A DNA stretch of 64,000 nt, from positions 33,301,906 to 33,365,905 of the forward strand of contig NC_080672.1 of assembly GCF_030247195.1 (NCBI RefSeq), given 5' to 3'. The notes under the pieces are model-generated. The model was not told where the DNA came from, made no database searches, and saw nothing but the letters and a program-made list of their open reading frames with translations. Each line of letters opens with the position of its first letter. Position 1 is the stretch's first letter. This document shows positions 47,495 to 59,546 of the stretch, piece by piece. The translations under genes were made by a program, and so were the position numbers. Source of the DNA: Topomyia yanbarensis (taxonomy: Eukaryota; Arthropoda; Insecta; Diptera; Culicidae).

Positions 47495-50400
47495 TCATGA
47501 GTGTTGCCTCGTGCATTGGTTTTTTGTTTTAAGAGGTTGGGTGGCAGTGATGGGGTTGCGGAAAGCGTAGCGAAGTGGCGTCCTAGTTTGATGGCGATTT
47601 CCTGGGGGTAGCAGTTGCGATGATGTTGGTTTGGAGGTAGAACCCGTTGTTCCGCCGTTTCCACTGAGAGCATTCACTCTTCGCCAGATCTCCTTTGTGG
47701 GCGAGTAGGGGTGAAATACGCCCAGCAAATCGCCACACCTTTGCGTCAACATCTCCACTTCCCCGAGGGTCTCGCCGGTTATCGTTAGGACAACGTCATC
47801 TGCAAAGCCGATGATCTCGACTCCGCTGGGTAGTTGCAATGTTAACTCAGTTGTACATTGAATTACAGAGCATTGGGCCGAATATCGAGTTCTGAGGTAC
47901 TCACTCCGTGACCCTAATCGACCTCTGCCTCATTTTCGTGTCGTAGACAAGTACTCGTTTCGGAATGAAACTTTTCAGAACCTTGCACAAATAGTTCGGG
48001 ATCCGAAACTCTGTGCAGCGCTAAGGCGACAGCCACCCAGCTGGCACTGTTGAAAGCGATCTTCACGTCGATCATAACCACGGCACTGTAACGATCACCT
48101 CTTCTCTTTTGCTTCGATTCTTTCTCCGTGCTCGCGATGATTGTGCAGGTGGCGTCGAGATCCCTTTCTGGAATCCGAACTGCCTCTGCAATAGTCCGTT
48201 CTCACTTTCAGCATAGTTCGTTAGCCTTCGTCGAGGCCTCTCCTTAGAACTAGCCTGAAAATGTCTGGAAACGCCAGGATCGCGGTCTTCATAAGGAGCT
48301 CGTCATTGGAGACTCGATTGCCAACAGACTGCATCAACGTACAGTGTAGGCGGCGTCGTGCTTCGGGAAGACCCTTTAAGATATTTTCAATTTATTAACA
48401 CACATTTCAGCTGGTGTCGTTGGACCCTAGATCTTGGCCATAACGACACGGTAAGCGCGGCCCCAGAGGTTAGCGTCTACTTCTCTGCACAGCTTCTTGG
48501 AACAGGTGGACTTACAAAGCACTATGTGGCGATTAAAAGCCGCATTCTTCTCTGACTGCCTAAAATCTTGCTCTCTGAACACATCTTCTGGCTTTCAAGT
48601 AGATAGCACGGAGAATGCTGAGCCTTTCGTACCACTAATACGCCGAACGCCGGCAGTTTCCCGACTGCATTTTCCTCGACATTGTAACGTCACACGCCCT
48701 CGAGGAACGAGGATGTCAGCACGAAATGCTTCCACAAAAGGGTCCTTATCAAAGTCCTTTATTTTCCACTTCAACTCGCAAGTCCTCACCCTCTGCGTTA
48801 CAATACAATTCCGCCGACCATTGGTGTAGTCGCCAATCCATGTTCTCCATCAGCGACGCGCTGCAGAATGTTGCGTCCATGATGGATTCCCGGTCGTCTT
48901 TACGGAATGTGCTAACGGAACCTTTGTTGCATGCCTTACAGCTTCGACAGGGCTTCCAACAAGCTGTAACTGTGTTGGACAGCCTGCTACCCCACTCCAC
49001 GGCCCAAGCGTTAAAGTCCCCTATAACATTTGTCAGCATTTGTCCGACTAACGAGTCGGTTAGTGTGTTCAGCATCCGATTGTACTGCTCCGGTGTCCAC
49101 GTTGGGGGTGCATAACAGCTACATACGAATACGCCGTTGATTCTGGCCATCACGAAACCTTCATGTGTGCTATCAATAACCTCTTGGATGGGAGACCCGC
49201 CTATCACTTGGATTGCCGTCATTTCTGCATTAACCACAACCTAGTTACCGTTATCGGGAGAAAAATGATACGGCTCTGCAATAATTATAACGTCGCACTT
49301 CGCTTCTGTTGACTGCCACAACAGTTACTGTGCAATATTGCAATGGTTGAGATATCTCCAGCCTGCCTTCGCCTTTTTGTATTCTGGACATGAGAAGCCT
49401 CCCGTCGTGTGGTCATTTCCGCTCTCCTTTGTGCAGAGCAAGCACTTCGGTTTGTGCAGTCTGTTACAGTGTGTCCCTTCTTCCCCTGTCCCCTGTATCC
49501 TGCACAAATCAGAACTGTCCGGTCCTTGCCTGATGGCGAAAACCCCTGCTCTTGAAACACCTCTTCGTTTGTTTAGTAGCTTTAGGTATAAATCGTAGCA
49601 AGCACATCGACCATCCGACTATAATCTTACCGGTACCAACAGCTGGTTGGCTGCGGTTGTATCGCTGCAATCTTCACTATACGCCTTCTTCAACTTGATT
49701 GACATTTGTTCTTTCTCCAGGTTATATCGCTCCTCACCTCGTCTTTCGTTATGATCCCGTCAAGATTCTTCCACTCGACAACTGCTTTCTGAACTAAAGA
49801 TCTCATGTTCGCTTCAAGTCCAACCGCTTCTGCCGCGAGTTCTAGACAGGTCGAACTCTTGATTAATGGTTCCTCCGTTAGCTCGGACGATATCTCGCCT
49901 TTCTGAGTGCACCTGGTTCTTACTACGTTCTCCCCCAGCTCCATCAGGTTGGGATCCTCTCTCACCCTTTTGAGGATCACAGCATACGTCACGCCGTCGT
50001 TTGCTTTAACGACTAGAGCGTCTCCCCTATACCTGTTCTGGGGCGGCCGAAGGTGTTCTTTTTTCTTCTTTTCGTCCTTTTCTTTTTTCCTCCTCTCTTT
50101 GGCGGTTTCTACGATTCACCATTCACTCTGCATTCGTTGGCTGTTTCACTTCTTCGGTTCCTCTTCCCTTACTCTTTTCACAGAGTGGAAATTTCGGTCA
50201 CTCTTCGGCGTCTCATAGGCTTCTGCTTTCGCTATCTCCATGGTCTTCAGTGTCTTTTCAGAGTTTTCAGCTCTCTCCACTAACGCCATTTGTTCGCATT
50301 CGGCTGCTGCTGCGGCGGATTTGATGCTGATCACTAGATCCCTGAACTGTCCGTGCACATTACCCTGGCTTTTCTCGAATACGTAGAACTCTTCGATATT

Positions 50401-50640
50401 TTGTCACTGCTTCATCACTTTAGGCAAACCAGACTGCTGATCTTCTTGGGTGATGCTTGATTTCGGCACGCGCACCTGAAACCCTAGCTTTCCTTGGCGT
50501 CTCCTTGGTTTGACGCCGCTCGTGCACGATATGGCCTCACTGGGCTGCTGCTGTAGCGGTTACATTTGCTGTTGCACTTGGTCGGTTTGCTAGGTCGGCG
50601 ACCTCGCTAGCCCATCATTGATGAACATGATGAACAGGAT
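47495..50640 (-). pseudogene. R1-like LINE remnant: ORF1, endonuclease, RT
   Basis: Minus strand. ORF1 (about 50640-49300): a Gln-rich and helical N-terminus ('AAAAECEQMALVERAE'), a gag-like core ('GVTYAVILKRVREDPNL'-style stretch at 49990) and zinc-knuckle pieces ('KCLLCTKESG' near 49440). ORF2: an endonuclease at 49237-48749 ('CYAPPTWTPEQYNRML', 'VIGDFNAWAVEWGSR'), a linker to 48595, and an RT whose catalytic box is 'FADD' at about 47795, within 'IIGFADDVVLTITGETL'. Frames are broken between domains. After 47495 the sequence switches to another element. 50650-51250 may be its 5' UTR. Confidence 0.8.
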
Positions 50641-51730
50641 CACCACACTTGCTCCGATTTTGTTATTTTGTCTTCTTTAATGCTATTTGAGTTCCAACTC
50701 AAACTCGTAGTAAGTAATCGCCTCTATATGACCCCTTGGCTCCGTTTGCAAGCAGTGAGGTCGCATGCGGGGGTTGACGGGTCCTTCATGGGTTACCGCG
50801 TTCAGAGCAGGATCGGCGCTAGTCAAGAATGTTCAACTGAGTCTACTTCCACCGGCCAGGGTGTCGGGTTTCGAACGTACTTGGAGACCTAGCAAAGTTT
50901 TAACGGGACGAGGAGCAGCTTGACCATTAGCCCACTTGCCGTTTCGGGGGGAGTGTCACCCATCGTTACTAGGATAGTGGAATGGCATGGCAGTCGGTCC
51001 GAGGTTCAATTTCGATGAAATCCTCATTCGCATCCGTGTTCTGCCGCCAGTATGCCATAATTAGGATCTTACTGCTATCGATCCTAATGTGCCGGTTGTG
51101 TTGTGTTTGGGTGCTTTATGCTAAAATGTTAGCGGAAGCGGCACCGACTCGCTTCAACTGAGCTGCTTCCGGATTTATATGGCTATAGAGGGTTAGCAGA
51201 GCTTAACATGGCCTTACCCAACCTTATCCTAGCAAGACTCCACAACTCGCAGATAATCGGTTAAGCCCCTTGCACTCTTAACCATTTCACTGTCTGTTTT
51301 TCTTTCAGTACTGTGGACTGTTCGATTTTGATTCGAGAATCTAAATTGTATCATTAAATTATTTAATAATTTTTAATAGATTGGAAAACAATGCTTCCTC
51401 AATTATAATGCTTAACATTGGCGATTGACAACTCTCATGATCGTTTGGAATGACAGTGACAGTCAAGTCGAAATTGAAAAACGTCTCCTTGTTATTCTAG
51501 TCTCTTCAGTTCATGGTCGAACTTGGTGTACGGTCAGATAATTTATAAATGTGTCATAAAGCCACAAACACTGCACTAAACCACGATCTATGAGAAGCTC
51601 GTGCTAGTCACAGCCCAACAATCCCCGACAAAAATAAAATACATTCTGTTATCAAATCGCATAAGTATTGGTATTATTCCTACAACGAAGAAGAGGACAC
51701 ACCACCGTAAATTGAAGAATAATCTTGTTC
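50641..51730. other. Probable LINE 5' region and lectin B upstream DNA
   Basis: Up to about 51250 the sequence is GC-richer and probably the 5' UTR of the adjacent LINE. From 51250 it is ordinary AT-rich DNA leading to lectin B. No gene is seen. Confidence 0.4.
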
Positions 51731-51732
51731 GC

Positions 51733-51766
51733 TTATAATTGCTCGTCAGCTTTCTTGAAGATCAGT
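51733..51766 (+). promoter_or_regulatory. Core promoter of lectin B
   Basis: TTATAA at 51733-51738 lies about 30 bases before an arthropod initiator TCAGT at 51762-51766, the normal spacing. Transcription would start around 51764, giving a 5' UTR of about 16 nt before the ATG at 51780. Confidence 0.6.
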
Positions 51767-51779
51767 GCTCGAATCAAAC

Positions 51780-52321
51780 ATGTATTTCAAAATAACAACA
51801 GTTTGCTTTATTGTCGCAGCGAATCTATTCCTTCTATCAGATGGTGCCGGTAAAAAATATTTCATTCCCAGTATCCGCGTAAGCATTTGCATAAACTTTC
51901 ATCGAAATTACTTGCAACTCTTCCACCGTTCTTGCAGGCCAACTGGTTCAAGGCAAACGAGTTCTGTAACTCGCTCCAGATGCGACTGGCAACTATTAAA
52001 TCCAAGGAGGAGAACGATGCCATAGCGAAGTACGTCAAGACAACGGATAAATTTTCCGAGGAAAGCTGCAGTTTCTGGATCGGTGCAACGGATCTAGCTG
52101 AAGAAGGCACCTTTATCTGGACCGGAACCGGGGAACAGCTGACCTACACCAATTGGAGACGTGGAGAGCCAAACGATGAGAACGGAAGCGAGGACTGTCT
52201 TCAGCTGGCATACATACCGGAATATGAATATATTTGGAGTTGGAACGACAATGTTTGTGCCGAACAGTCCCTTTATTTCATCTGTGAGAATGTGAACTGT
52301 GATTGTATAACGAATTTTTGA
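51780..52321 (+). CDS. C-type lectin B, secreted, mannose-type site
   Basis: Two exons, 51780-51878 and 51938-52321, with a 59-nt GT-AG intron in the same place and phase as in lectin A, giving 160 aa. A signal peptide ('[17 protein letters not shown]') is followed by the leader 'KKYFIPSIR' and one C-type lectin domain: 'ANEFC', 'SFWIGATDL', EPN in 'RRGEPNDEN', 'SEDC' and 'WSWNDNVC'. EPN plus WND predicts calcium-dependent mannose-type binding. The exon 2 proteins of A and B are roughly half identical by eye. The tail '[12 protein letters not shown]' has two cysteines where lectin A has one, so B has an odd number (seven) in the mature domain, leaving one free for a disulphide partner. AATAAA at 52363 follows the stop by about 40 bases. 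Confidence 0.93.
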
Positions 52322-52362
52322 TCATCTTAATTGTGAAAATACGGTATGAAATCGTTTTTCGG

Positions 52363-52368
52363 AATAAA
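52363..52368 (+). terminator. Poly(A) signal of lectin B
   Basis: AATAAA about 40 bases after the lectin B stop, in the 60-bp gap to the convergent PNKP stop codon. Confidence 0.7.
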
Positions 52369-52381
52369 TAAACTGGATACA

Positions 52382-54420
52382 TTAACTTTCCAGCAGATAT
52401 AGCTTGTAGAGTTTTGCGTCAGAGTCGGAGTCGAACTTGGGCAAAAAATTCACTTTTACAATCTCTTTGAAGCCTTCTCTCAGTGATGGTTCCTGATATT
52501 TAGATCTGGTAAATAGAATAAATGAATTACTCATACATGCTAAAGTAAATACGAAAAATACTAACTTGTACATATTGAATACCATATCGTTGATCGAAGA
52601 ATGGGATCTATCTGTCAACTCCCGGAATACGTTGTTGTGTTTAGCCTGCTTATAACTCGCACTCATTACAAAGCACCTACAAGGAACGTTCATTTTTCTT
52701 GCGATATCAACGAACCGTTTTCTGCTTTCAATATCCGGATTAGTATTATCCACAAGAGCCCGTTTCCGGCTTCGAAGAGTGTTCTCCAGTAATGAGGCGC
52801 ATTTTTGCCAAGATCCCAACACATCTCGGTTGATCAGCACATAGCCTTTCGTCTCCAGGTGTGTCTTAGCGAAAAAGCTCTTGCCAGACCCGGGGAAACC
52901 GACCATTACAATTACTTCCGGATCAGTGGAAAGCAGTTTACTTCCCGTCGGCGACAGGAGCTCACGAGTCGCACATGCAGCTGTAGGATCGAACTCCGGT
53001 TTGATCCACTCGCTGTCTTTGGCACCTTGAAAATGAACCTCCGGCGTTAGAAAAGAAATTCCAACGTTTAAAGCCATCAGTCGATCAACGCATGAATGAT
53101 CCTTTTTTCGCTTGTTAGGTTTTTTCACCTCTGGTCGCCCGGCAGCATCACCAACATAAAAACTTCTTGCTTTGTCCACTTTTATGCCATCATTGTACTG
53201 GAAAATATCAGGAGATAGTTCAAATATCAATCACAACAAAATGTATTTTGAAATGCAATACTCACTAGTTGACATAGGATATCCCACATGCCCATTAGAG
53301 GTTTCCGGTACTTTCCTTTGCCTGTAGAGATGAAAACTTGCATCGGTACGTTCAACTTTGACTGCAAAGCCTCAATCTTTTTCCGGAAGTCTTCAATCTT
53401 CAACTTTCCTTTCGATATACCAGCCTGATTAGTGAAAATAACAATCTTAAACCCGCTTTTGAACAACGACTTCAGTTTTCCCGGCACTTCCGAGAAGGCA
53501 ATTTGCCAATCATCTATCGTTTTGGGGAATACATTCCCCGATTTCGTTTTAATCAGCGTTCCGTCCATATCATAGGCAGCAATCTTGTCCGAAGCCACCA
53601 CATCCTTGCTAGTAAAAATGTACAGTTGTTTAGAATCAACGTCCTCCCACTTGTTTTCCTGGGCTTTTGCAGGTGTCTTATTATAACTGTTAAGACCCGT
53701 ACTAAGCCCTGCTTTGCTATCCTTTCCATTAGACTTTTCATCGAGTCGTATTTTTTTATTTTGCGATTCCTCCCTATCTCGTATCTGCTCATTTTTCGAT
53801 AAACTTCTTTTGTGCGAATCTCGTTTCTCCTTGTCGTCTGTTTGCTTTCGCTCGATGTTCTTTGCTTTATCTTTCTTACCAGTATCCTTTTTGACTTTTT
53901 CTTTTTTGTGATCTTCATTAATCACTTTCTCACTCTTCGTATCCTTTTTCACCTTTTCGTCCTTCTTCACACTACGACCTATATTATTTTCTGTAGGAAC
54001 TTCGCTTGGTTCAAATTTAAACTCGAATGCGTACTGGTGAGTTCCCGGGAGTAACTCTAGAATATCTTCGTGATATGCTTCATATCCCAAATTCTTCTCC
54101 AACTGCTTGCCGTTCAGTACTGAGGGGTTTGAACCTAAACTTTTAACTAGTACATAACCATCCTTAAAATTGGCTTTCAGACAAACTATAAAGAAATAAA
54201 TCACGTTTGTGAAACATTAGTTCTTTTTTGTTACAAAATGTAATTTTCTCCTTGACCTGGACAAATTACAACTGCACTTACCCTGCTGTCGCGAACAACA
54301 CGGATCCTGGATAAGGGTTTCGGGGCTTCGGCCAACAAACTTCCGTTCCGATTCGATCCGAATGGGAGGGTGCCGATCCGCCAACGGTTTCAAGAAACAC
54401 TCCTTAAACACTTTGCTCAT
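52382..54420 (-). CDS. PNKP: Bifunctional polynucleotide kinase 3'-phosphatase
   Basis: Four exons on the minus strand: 54282-54420, 53266-54185, 52566-53197 and 52382-52505. The introns of 96, 68 and 60 nt are GT-AG and keep phase, giving 604 aa. The enzyme restores ligatable 5'-phosphate and 3'-hydroxyl ends at DNA breaks in the nucleus. An FHA domain (about 1-105: 'GRSPET', 'CSRQQ', 'SNPS') should bind phosphorylated XRCC1/XRCC4-type partners. A long Lys/Glu/Asp-rich linker (about 118-210) is likely disordered and carries nuclear localisation signals. The HAD-type phosphatase has 'YDMDGTL' (nucleophile Asp at about 252), 'IFTNQAG' and 'YVGDAAGR'. The kinase has a Walker A 'GFPGSGKS' (about 453-460), then 'NRDVLGSW' and 'VDNTNPD'. 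It is longer than human PNKP (521 aa) mainly through the linker. All key residues are present. Confidence 0.95.
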
Positions 54421-55124
54421 TTTATATCTTGCCGGAACGATTCTACCGGATTTTAAAAACAGCCGTAAGGAGAAATTAGACAACATTCGCAGTTGTCCCA
54501 GCACAGTGTTGCCATTCATTTGACAGTTTGCTGCAGTATTGGGCGATACTGTATCGATACCAAGAATATCGATATGTTGAAGAGAAAAAATCGAAATAAT
54601 TGTCTATAGACTACACTGAAAAAAATCCAAACGTTAATTCTATTTGCCTCAAACCGCTTAAAATTCATATGAAGAAAAAATGCTATTGTTATCACGCGCA
54701 CACATACCTTCTATGTGTCAACTGTATAAACTATGTATGCACACAAATAAGTTATATGTGCATATTATTATAGAATGGGGTTTTATGTGCCTAATAGTTA
54801 TGAAATGTGAATGTAAGATTAATATTTCTTGTAAATACACACATTAGGTTTATGTGCCAGCAAATAGTGCCTATATGCCTCCGTTAATTGCAAAAATCTA
54901 TGTGTAAAATCAATAGGCATAACGTTTACTTTTTTTTGAGTGTATATATCTGGAGATAATCTATCATTTCGTCGAGTTCTTGCTATATGGGATACACACG
55001 AGTGGGATCGAAACAAAAACAAACGTCAAAACGTTTTCTCACTCGCACTGATGCAAACTAGATGGGCGCGTAACTCAACGCACGGCCCGGTGGCGCATGG
55101 CTGAAAAGTCGCAATGTGGATTTA
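54421..55124. other. Region upstream of PNKP
   Basis: Presumed promoter and 5' UTR of PNKP. The stretch at 54690-54910 has several near repeats of TATGTG/CACATA. No gene is supported. Confidence 0.4.
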
Positions 55125-55545
55125 CCCGAATAGAATTTTACAATAGCATTTACCCTACAAACAATCATAAAACAATAAACATTATAATTATTACTGTTTC
55201 AACATTGTTCGATGCCAAGTTCTCACAGTAGATTTACAATGAAATCTCATGTAACAATAAATTTCACTGTTCAGCAAAAAACTGATACAGTTCATTTACA
55301 TTAAATTTTACTGTCCTCGAGAAAAAAATTTATGGAGAAAAAATTATTTTTTAAATGTTAAGATACATAACCACCCCCCTTTTTCACTGTATAAGTCTAT
55401 TTTACATTGAAATTTACTGTAAAAACGATAAAATTTATTGGTTTTGTATTGTAGCATAACACTAAAACTTACTGTAAATTATTGTAAAATTACTGTATTG
55501 TGACAGTGAAAATCATGGTTTTGCTACTGTACATTTCTATTCAGG
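55125..55545. mobile_element. TA-flanked MITE (Tc1/mariner-type)
   Basis: A 421-bp element with terminal inverted repeats of about 24 bp: CCCGAATAGAATTTTACAAT at the left and the imperfect reverse complement (TGCTACTGTACATTTCTATT then CAGG) at the right. The dinucleotide TA flanks both ends (55123-55124 and 55546-55547), as with Tc1/mariner targets. The interior is AT-rich with many TTTACTGTA-like repeats and no coding frame. Confidence 0.6.
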
Positions 55546-55547
55546 TA

Positions 55548-58500
55548 AGGTAAAGATATGTGGAAGCCAGGAACGCACGCTTGTTGCTAGGCACCGACGC
55601 GCTTGTTTACATTGAGAAAAAATGGAATTCGAAGTGAAAATTCAAACGCACAAATGAGAGTTTTCGGACATTTTCCTTCGGTCATCTGCACATTGGCAGA
55701 AAATTTGAAGTTTAGTTAGAAAACGATTAAAGATTCGCGGGTGTTTTTTCAGTGGTGTGTGATTAAAGTGCATTTGAAAAAGTGTTCGGAAAATGAGAAG
55801 AAGAAAAATAAGAGTGTTTCGAAAAGAAACCCCAAGAGCAGAAGGGTGATATTTTCGCACAAAATAAGGGCTACAGATGGAATTCCTTCAAAAACTCGGG
55901 TTATTATATAGGAAAATGTTCTAGCTTCCTCAAGTAGCAGTTTCGTGGTACACCGGCAAGGTTAATGTATTGAAAAAAGTTTTTTTATATTTGCTCATGT
56001 CAGGTACATGGTTAGTCAGTGGAGAGGGGTGTGTGCGGCGAAGGAGCTATGTTGTGGCTCGCATGTATAATGTCCTTAAGAAAAGATTCGCAATATAACA
56101 CTGATATAAAAAATGAGACTGACAAATACACTGAGAAATAAAATTATGGAGAGATAGAATACCTTCTATTCCCGTTTCTTTTATTCTGCTGTGATTTTGA
56201 TGCATTTTCTAGCATATACTTCTAGTAAGCATTCAATGAGAGGATAGACCAACGAAATGTCAATGAATACTATCCTGTTGTTACAAAATAAAACATTGTT
56301 AATGCCTAATATGGCTACGCCGCATCCATATTTTTTAGTGTTGTTTGTCAAAAACCTTACTTTCTGGAGCTCAATAATAACCATACGAGCAAGGTTAGTA
56401 GGTATAACATATTTTTAAATTTATTAATGAATTATTGAAATCTTCGTCTCCCACCCTTTTTTATGAATCTGCAACACTAAACTAGCATATTTACGAATGA
56501 AAAACATGTTTTCCACTTACAGGGGGGAAAGTACCTAAAGTAAACAATTACCAAATGAAATTAAGCCTCAAGCTCTAGGTAAAATAACATAATTACGCCA
56601 TGTCCGGCTTGAACCTTCGTTAAATCTGGTCACAAAACTTGATAGCTCCTGGTTTACCTAGAGTTTTTTGACAGCAAGTCTGTTTCAAGACTGCCTATAT
56701 TTTTCCTCGATCAGACTTTCTCAAGACTACTTACACTTTCTATTCAACACGCAGAAGAATCAGGCCTTTTTGAAACAACACAACGTTTAGTTGAATTTCA
56801 AATTTGACTAAATGACTGTTTCAATCCGAAATGGGCATTTCTCGAAAGCATGTATTTAGTTTAGTACAACAAATACTTCTGTTTGCATTTTAATTACAAA
56901 CATTGTTGAAACAAAATAAAATTTGTTAAAGCCAACAAAATCTTTGTTTGATTTCAACTAAATTTTAGTTGTTCTCTCCTTTGGTTAATACTAGAGTTTT
57001 TTTTATTCCTCTAACTTGTTTGTTCGGTTGAACTAATCATGATTTTGTTGTTTTAAACGAAACATTTGTTGAAACCATCGAAAAGCCAACAAATGAATTT
57101 GTTGGTAATTTCAAGCAACAGTAAATGTAAACATCCGTCAGCAGTATTTAACTTTAATTTAATTTATAATGTAGATCCCTTAACAGGAAATCTATTTCCA
57201 CTGGGATTCCACCTTAGTTAATTATCTTAAACTAATTGCACATCAATAAATGTCTGTCTCAGCTCAGTTTGTTTTATTTGTTTTGTTTGTTTTTGTTGCC
57301 ATTGTTCATGGGATGAGACAAATTGCGTCCACTACCAGGGGGCTCTTGTATGAGTTCTTTGGTGTGGGGGAGTGTGGTGGGCAACATTTAAAAAAAACGG
57401 TATTGTTTGAATGAAACCTGAATCTTGTTTATCATTATCAAACAGGAAAATTGTTAAATAAATTAAAAAACTACAAGGGGCAGCCCTATGGGGTTGCACG
57501 AACTGTAGACGTAGGACTATACTACTTAATGTAAAACATTTATTTTCTTAGTACTTAGTGTGTGGGAAAAACACCCGGACCGGTGAAGAAAAATCAAATT
57601 TTAGACAATATAATCACATCTCACGTATAGACCAAGCTTTCTAGTTGCTCTCAAACAGATCCTAAAAGTTCAAACACCCTTGGATAACCCTAAGTTTGTA
57701 GATGGATTGTAAAATGGTTAATATTACGTCATGAAAATTCAATTCTTCCGTCACATTTTTTTGCCTGCAAAATGCCCTGTGTGTATGCAAAGCTCATGAT
57801 TTGTTGGGATATTAGTATTGATCGGAAAAATGCTTTCCAACGCTGCGCATTGCATACATACAGAACATTTTGCAAGTCACCAGAAGCTGTTCATTTTACC
57901 ACCGCCACATGTTCATTTTACCCACTCGCTATAAACATGTCTCATTTTTGGACACGTTTAGAAATCAAGAATCATGTTTGAAAAAATGTGTTTATGACGA
58001 AGTATTTTTACCAGATATGTACAAAACATGTCTAACAAGAAACATATAAGGTGATTGTAATATCTCATTCACTTATTAGTTAGAAAATTATGACTTAGCT
58101 CAACGTGTTCATTTTACCGCCAGTTCCCCTACCTACCAACACATTCGCCCCAAACATTGAACCCAAGCGCACAATGCAAAATGAGTCAACGCTGATGATG
58201 ATGGGTAGAGCGAAAGAGACAACTAGTACCACCACGACACTATTAGCGCATTTCACCAAAATTCAACGCGGCCATTCCCGATTGAAAGGAACGGCCGCGC
58301 TTAGCCCATCTGTCATAATATCGTGATTTTGCATAGCGAAGGGCTGAATGATAACACATTTTGTTCCAAAAACAGCCCTGCGTTATGCAACACTTTGTGC
58401 AGGTTGATTATATCAGTTGCAAGTGACAACCAAATTCACCAAGTTCCGTAAAATTCCTTTTAAATTACAGAATTGATAAAATTGCTGGGATGAGCTAAAC

Positions 58501-59435
58501 TAATTAATCAAATCCTGTTTTAAAAACTGTCCTTACGTTTAAACCAAAATGGGAAGCTTATTACCACCACTACATTACTTAATTTCAACCGCAAATAGCA
58601 AATACATGTGCTAGTTAAACCAAAAATTTACTGGCAACATTACAGCGGCATTTAGGAAGCAGTTGGAGCGGTCGCCTGTTGGACGACACAGTGTAGCGTC
58701 CCTCCACAACCAGTGTAACGGACTTCTAACTCAGCTACACTGGCTGTAAAAAACACAGCGCAGTGATCTGCTTCGCCAGCCGTTCAACAGGGAACTGAGC
58801 GTGTCTGGCCAAGTCCGTTCTTTAAATAGTCGATGATGACGTCATTCATAGAAGCGTAGCGCGCTAGGTACACCAATCTGTCGTACAGGGCTTGGGAAGC
58901 GCTATCTTCTGTGTGTTAATGCGCGATATTTTGACAAGGTTGTATATTATTTAATTTTTTAATGCTATGATATCAAAAATCTTTGGGTTTATCTGTTGGA
59001 ATCTATTCTTAGAAGTATTTCGGAGCGATTTGCGCAAAAAATTTATCGCGAGATGGCTGAATTATATGCGTTTAAAATTGGACCACTTTTCGTTACATAC
59101 CATTTTTGTAGAATTTGCAGAGTGCATCCCCATATCGAAAACAAAGACGTAGTCCTACGTCAAAATGGTTTATTCTTACTGATTTTTTTCTGCGTGTAAG
59201 TAGGACCAAACCAGAGCAAAAGAAACCACAAAATTTTACTGGCATTGCGCTGGTGACATCACATTCCGCCTCGAGGATCGGCCGCATTTCTATCAAGGCG
59301 AGGAAAAAACTCGAGCAAACGTGGAGTTAACCGAGTAATTTGGCAATTGGCTTTGAAGAAAATTCACAGAAGCGCGCAACGAAGTGTCGATCTCGGTTTC
59401 AATCGGCGACGGAACCACACGAAAAACGTCGGGAC
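55548..59435. other. Long intergenic stretch, nothing recognised
   Basis: AT-rich, with short chance frames only. About 56740-57130 contains repeated AACTAAA/TTTAGTTG and CAACAAAT motifs in both directions, which suggests a decayed MITE. A perfect TGACGTCA palindrome (CRE-like) lies near 58848. No gene is supported. Confidence 0.4.
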
Positions 59436-59478
59436 GGCCTATAACAGTAGGTGAGAGTAAAACCTACTGCTATAGGCC
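59436..59478. other. Short perfect-type hairpin
   Basis: GGCCTATAACAGTAGGT at 59436-59452 pairs with ACCTACTGCTATAGGCC at 59462-59478 with one mismatch, around a 9-base loop. The function is unknown; it may be the remnant of a small transposon. Confidence 0.5.
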
Positions 59479-59546
59479 TTAAAAACCTATCATTTGAGTC
59501 GCAACTGTAGATGTTACGGACAAGATATGAAGTAAATAAGTTTCGA

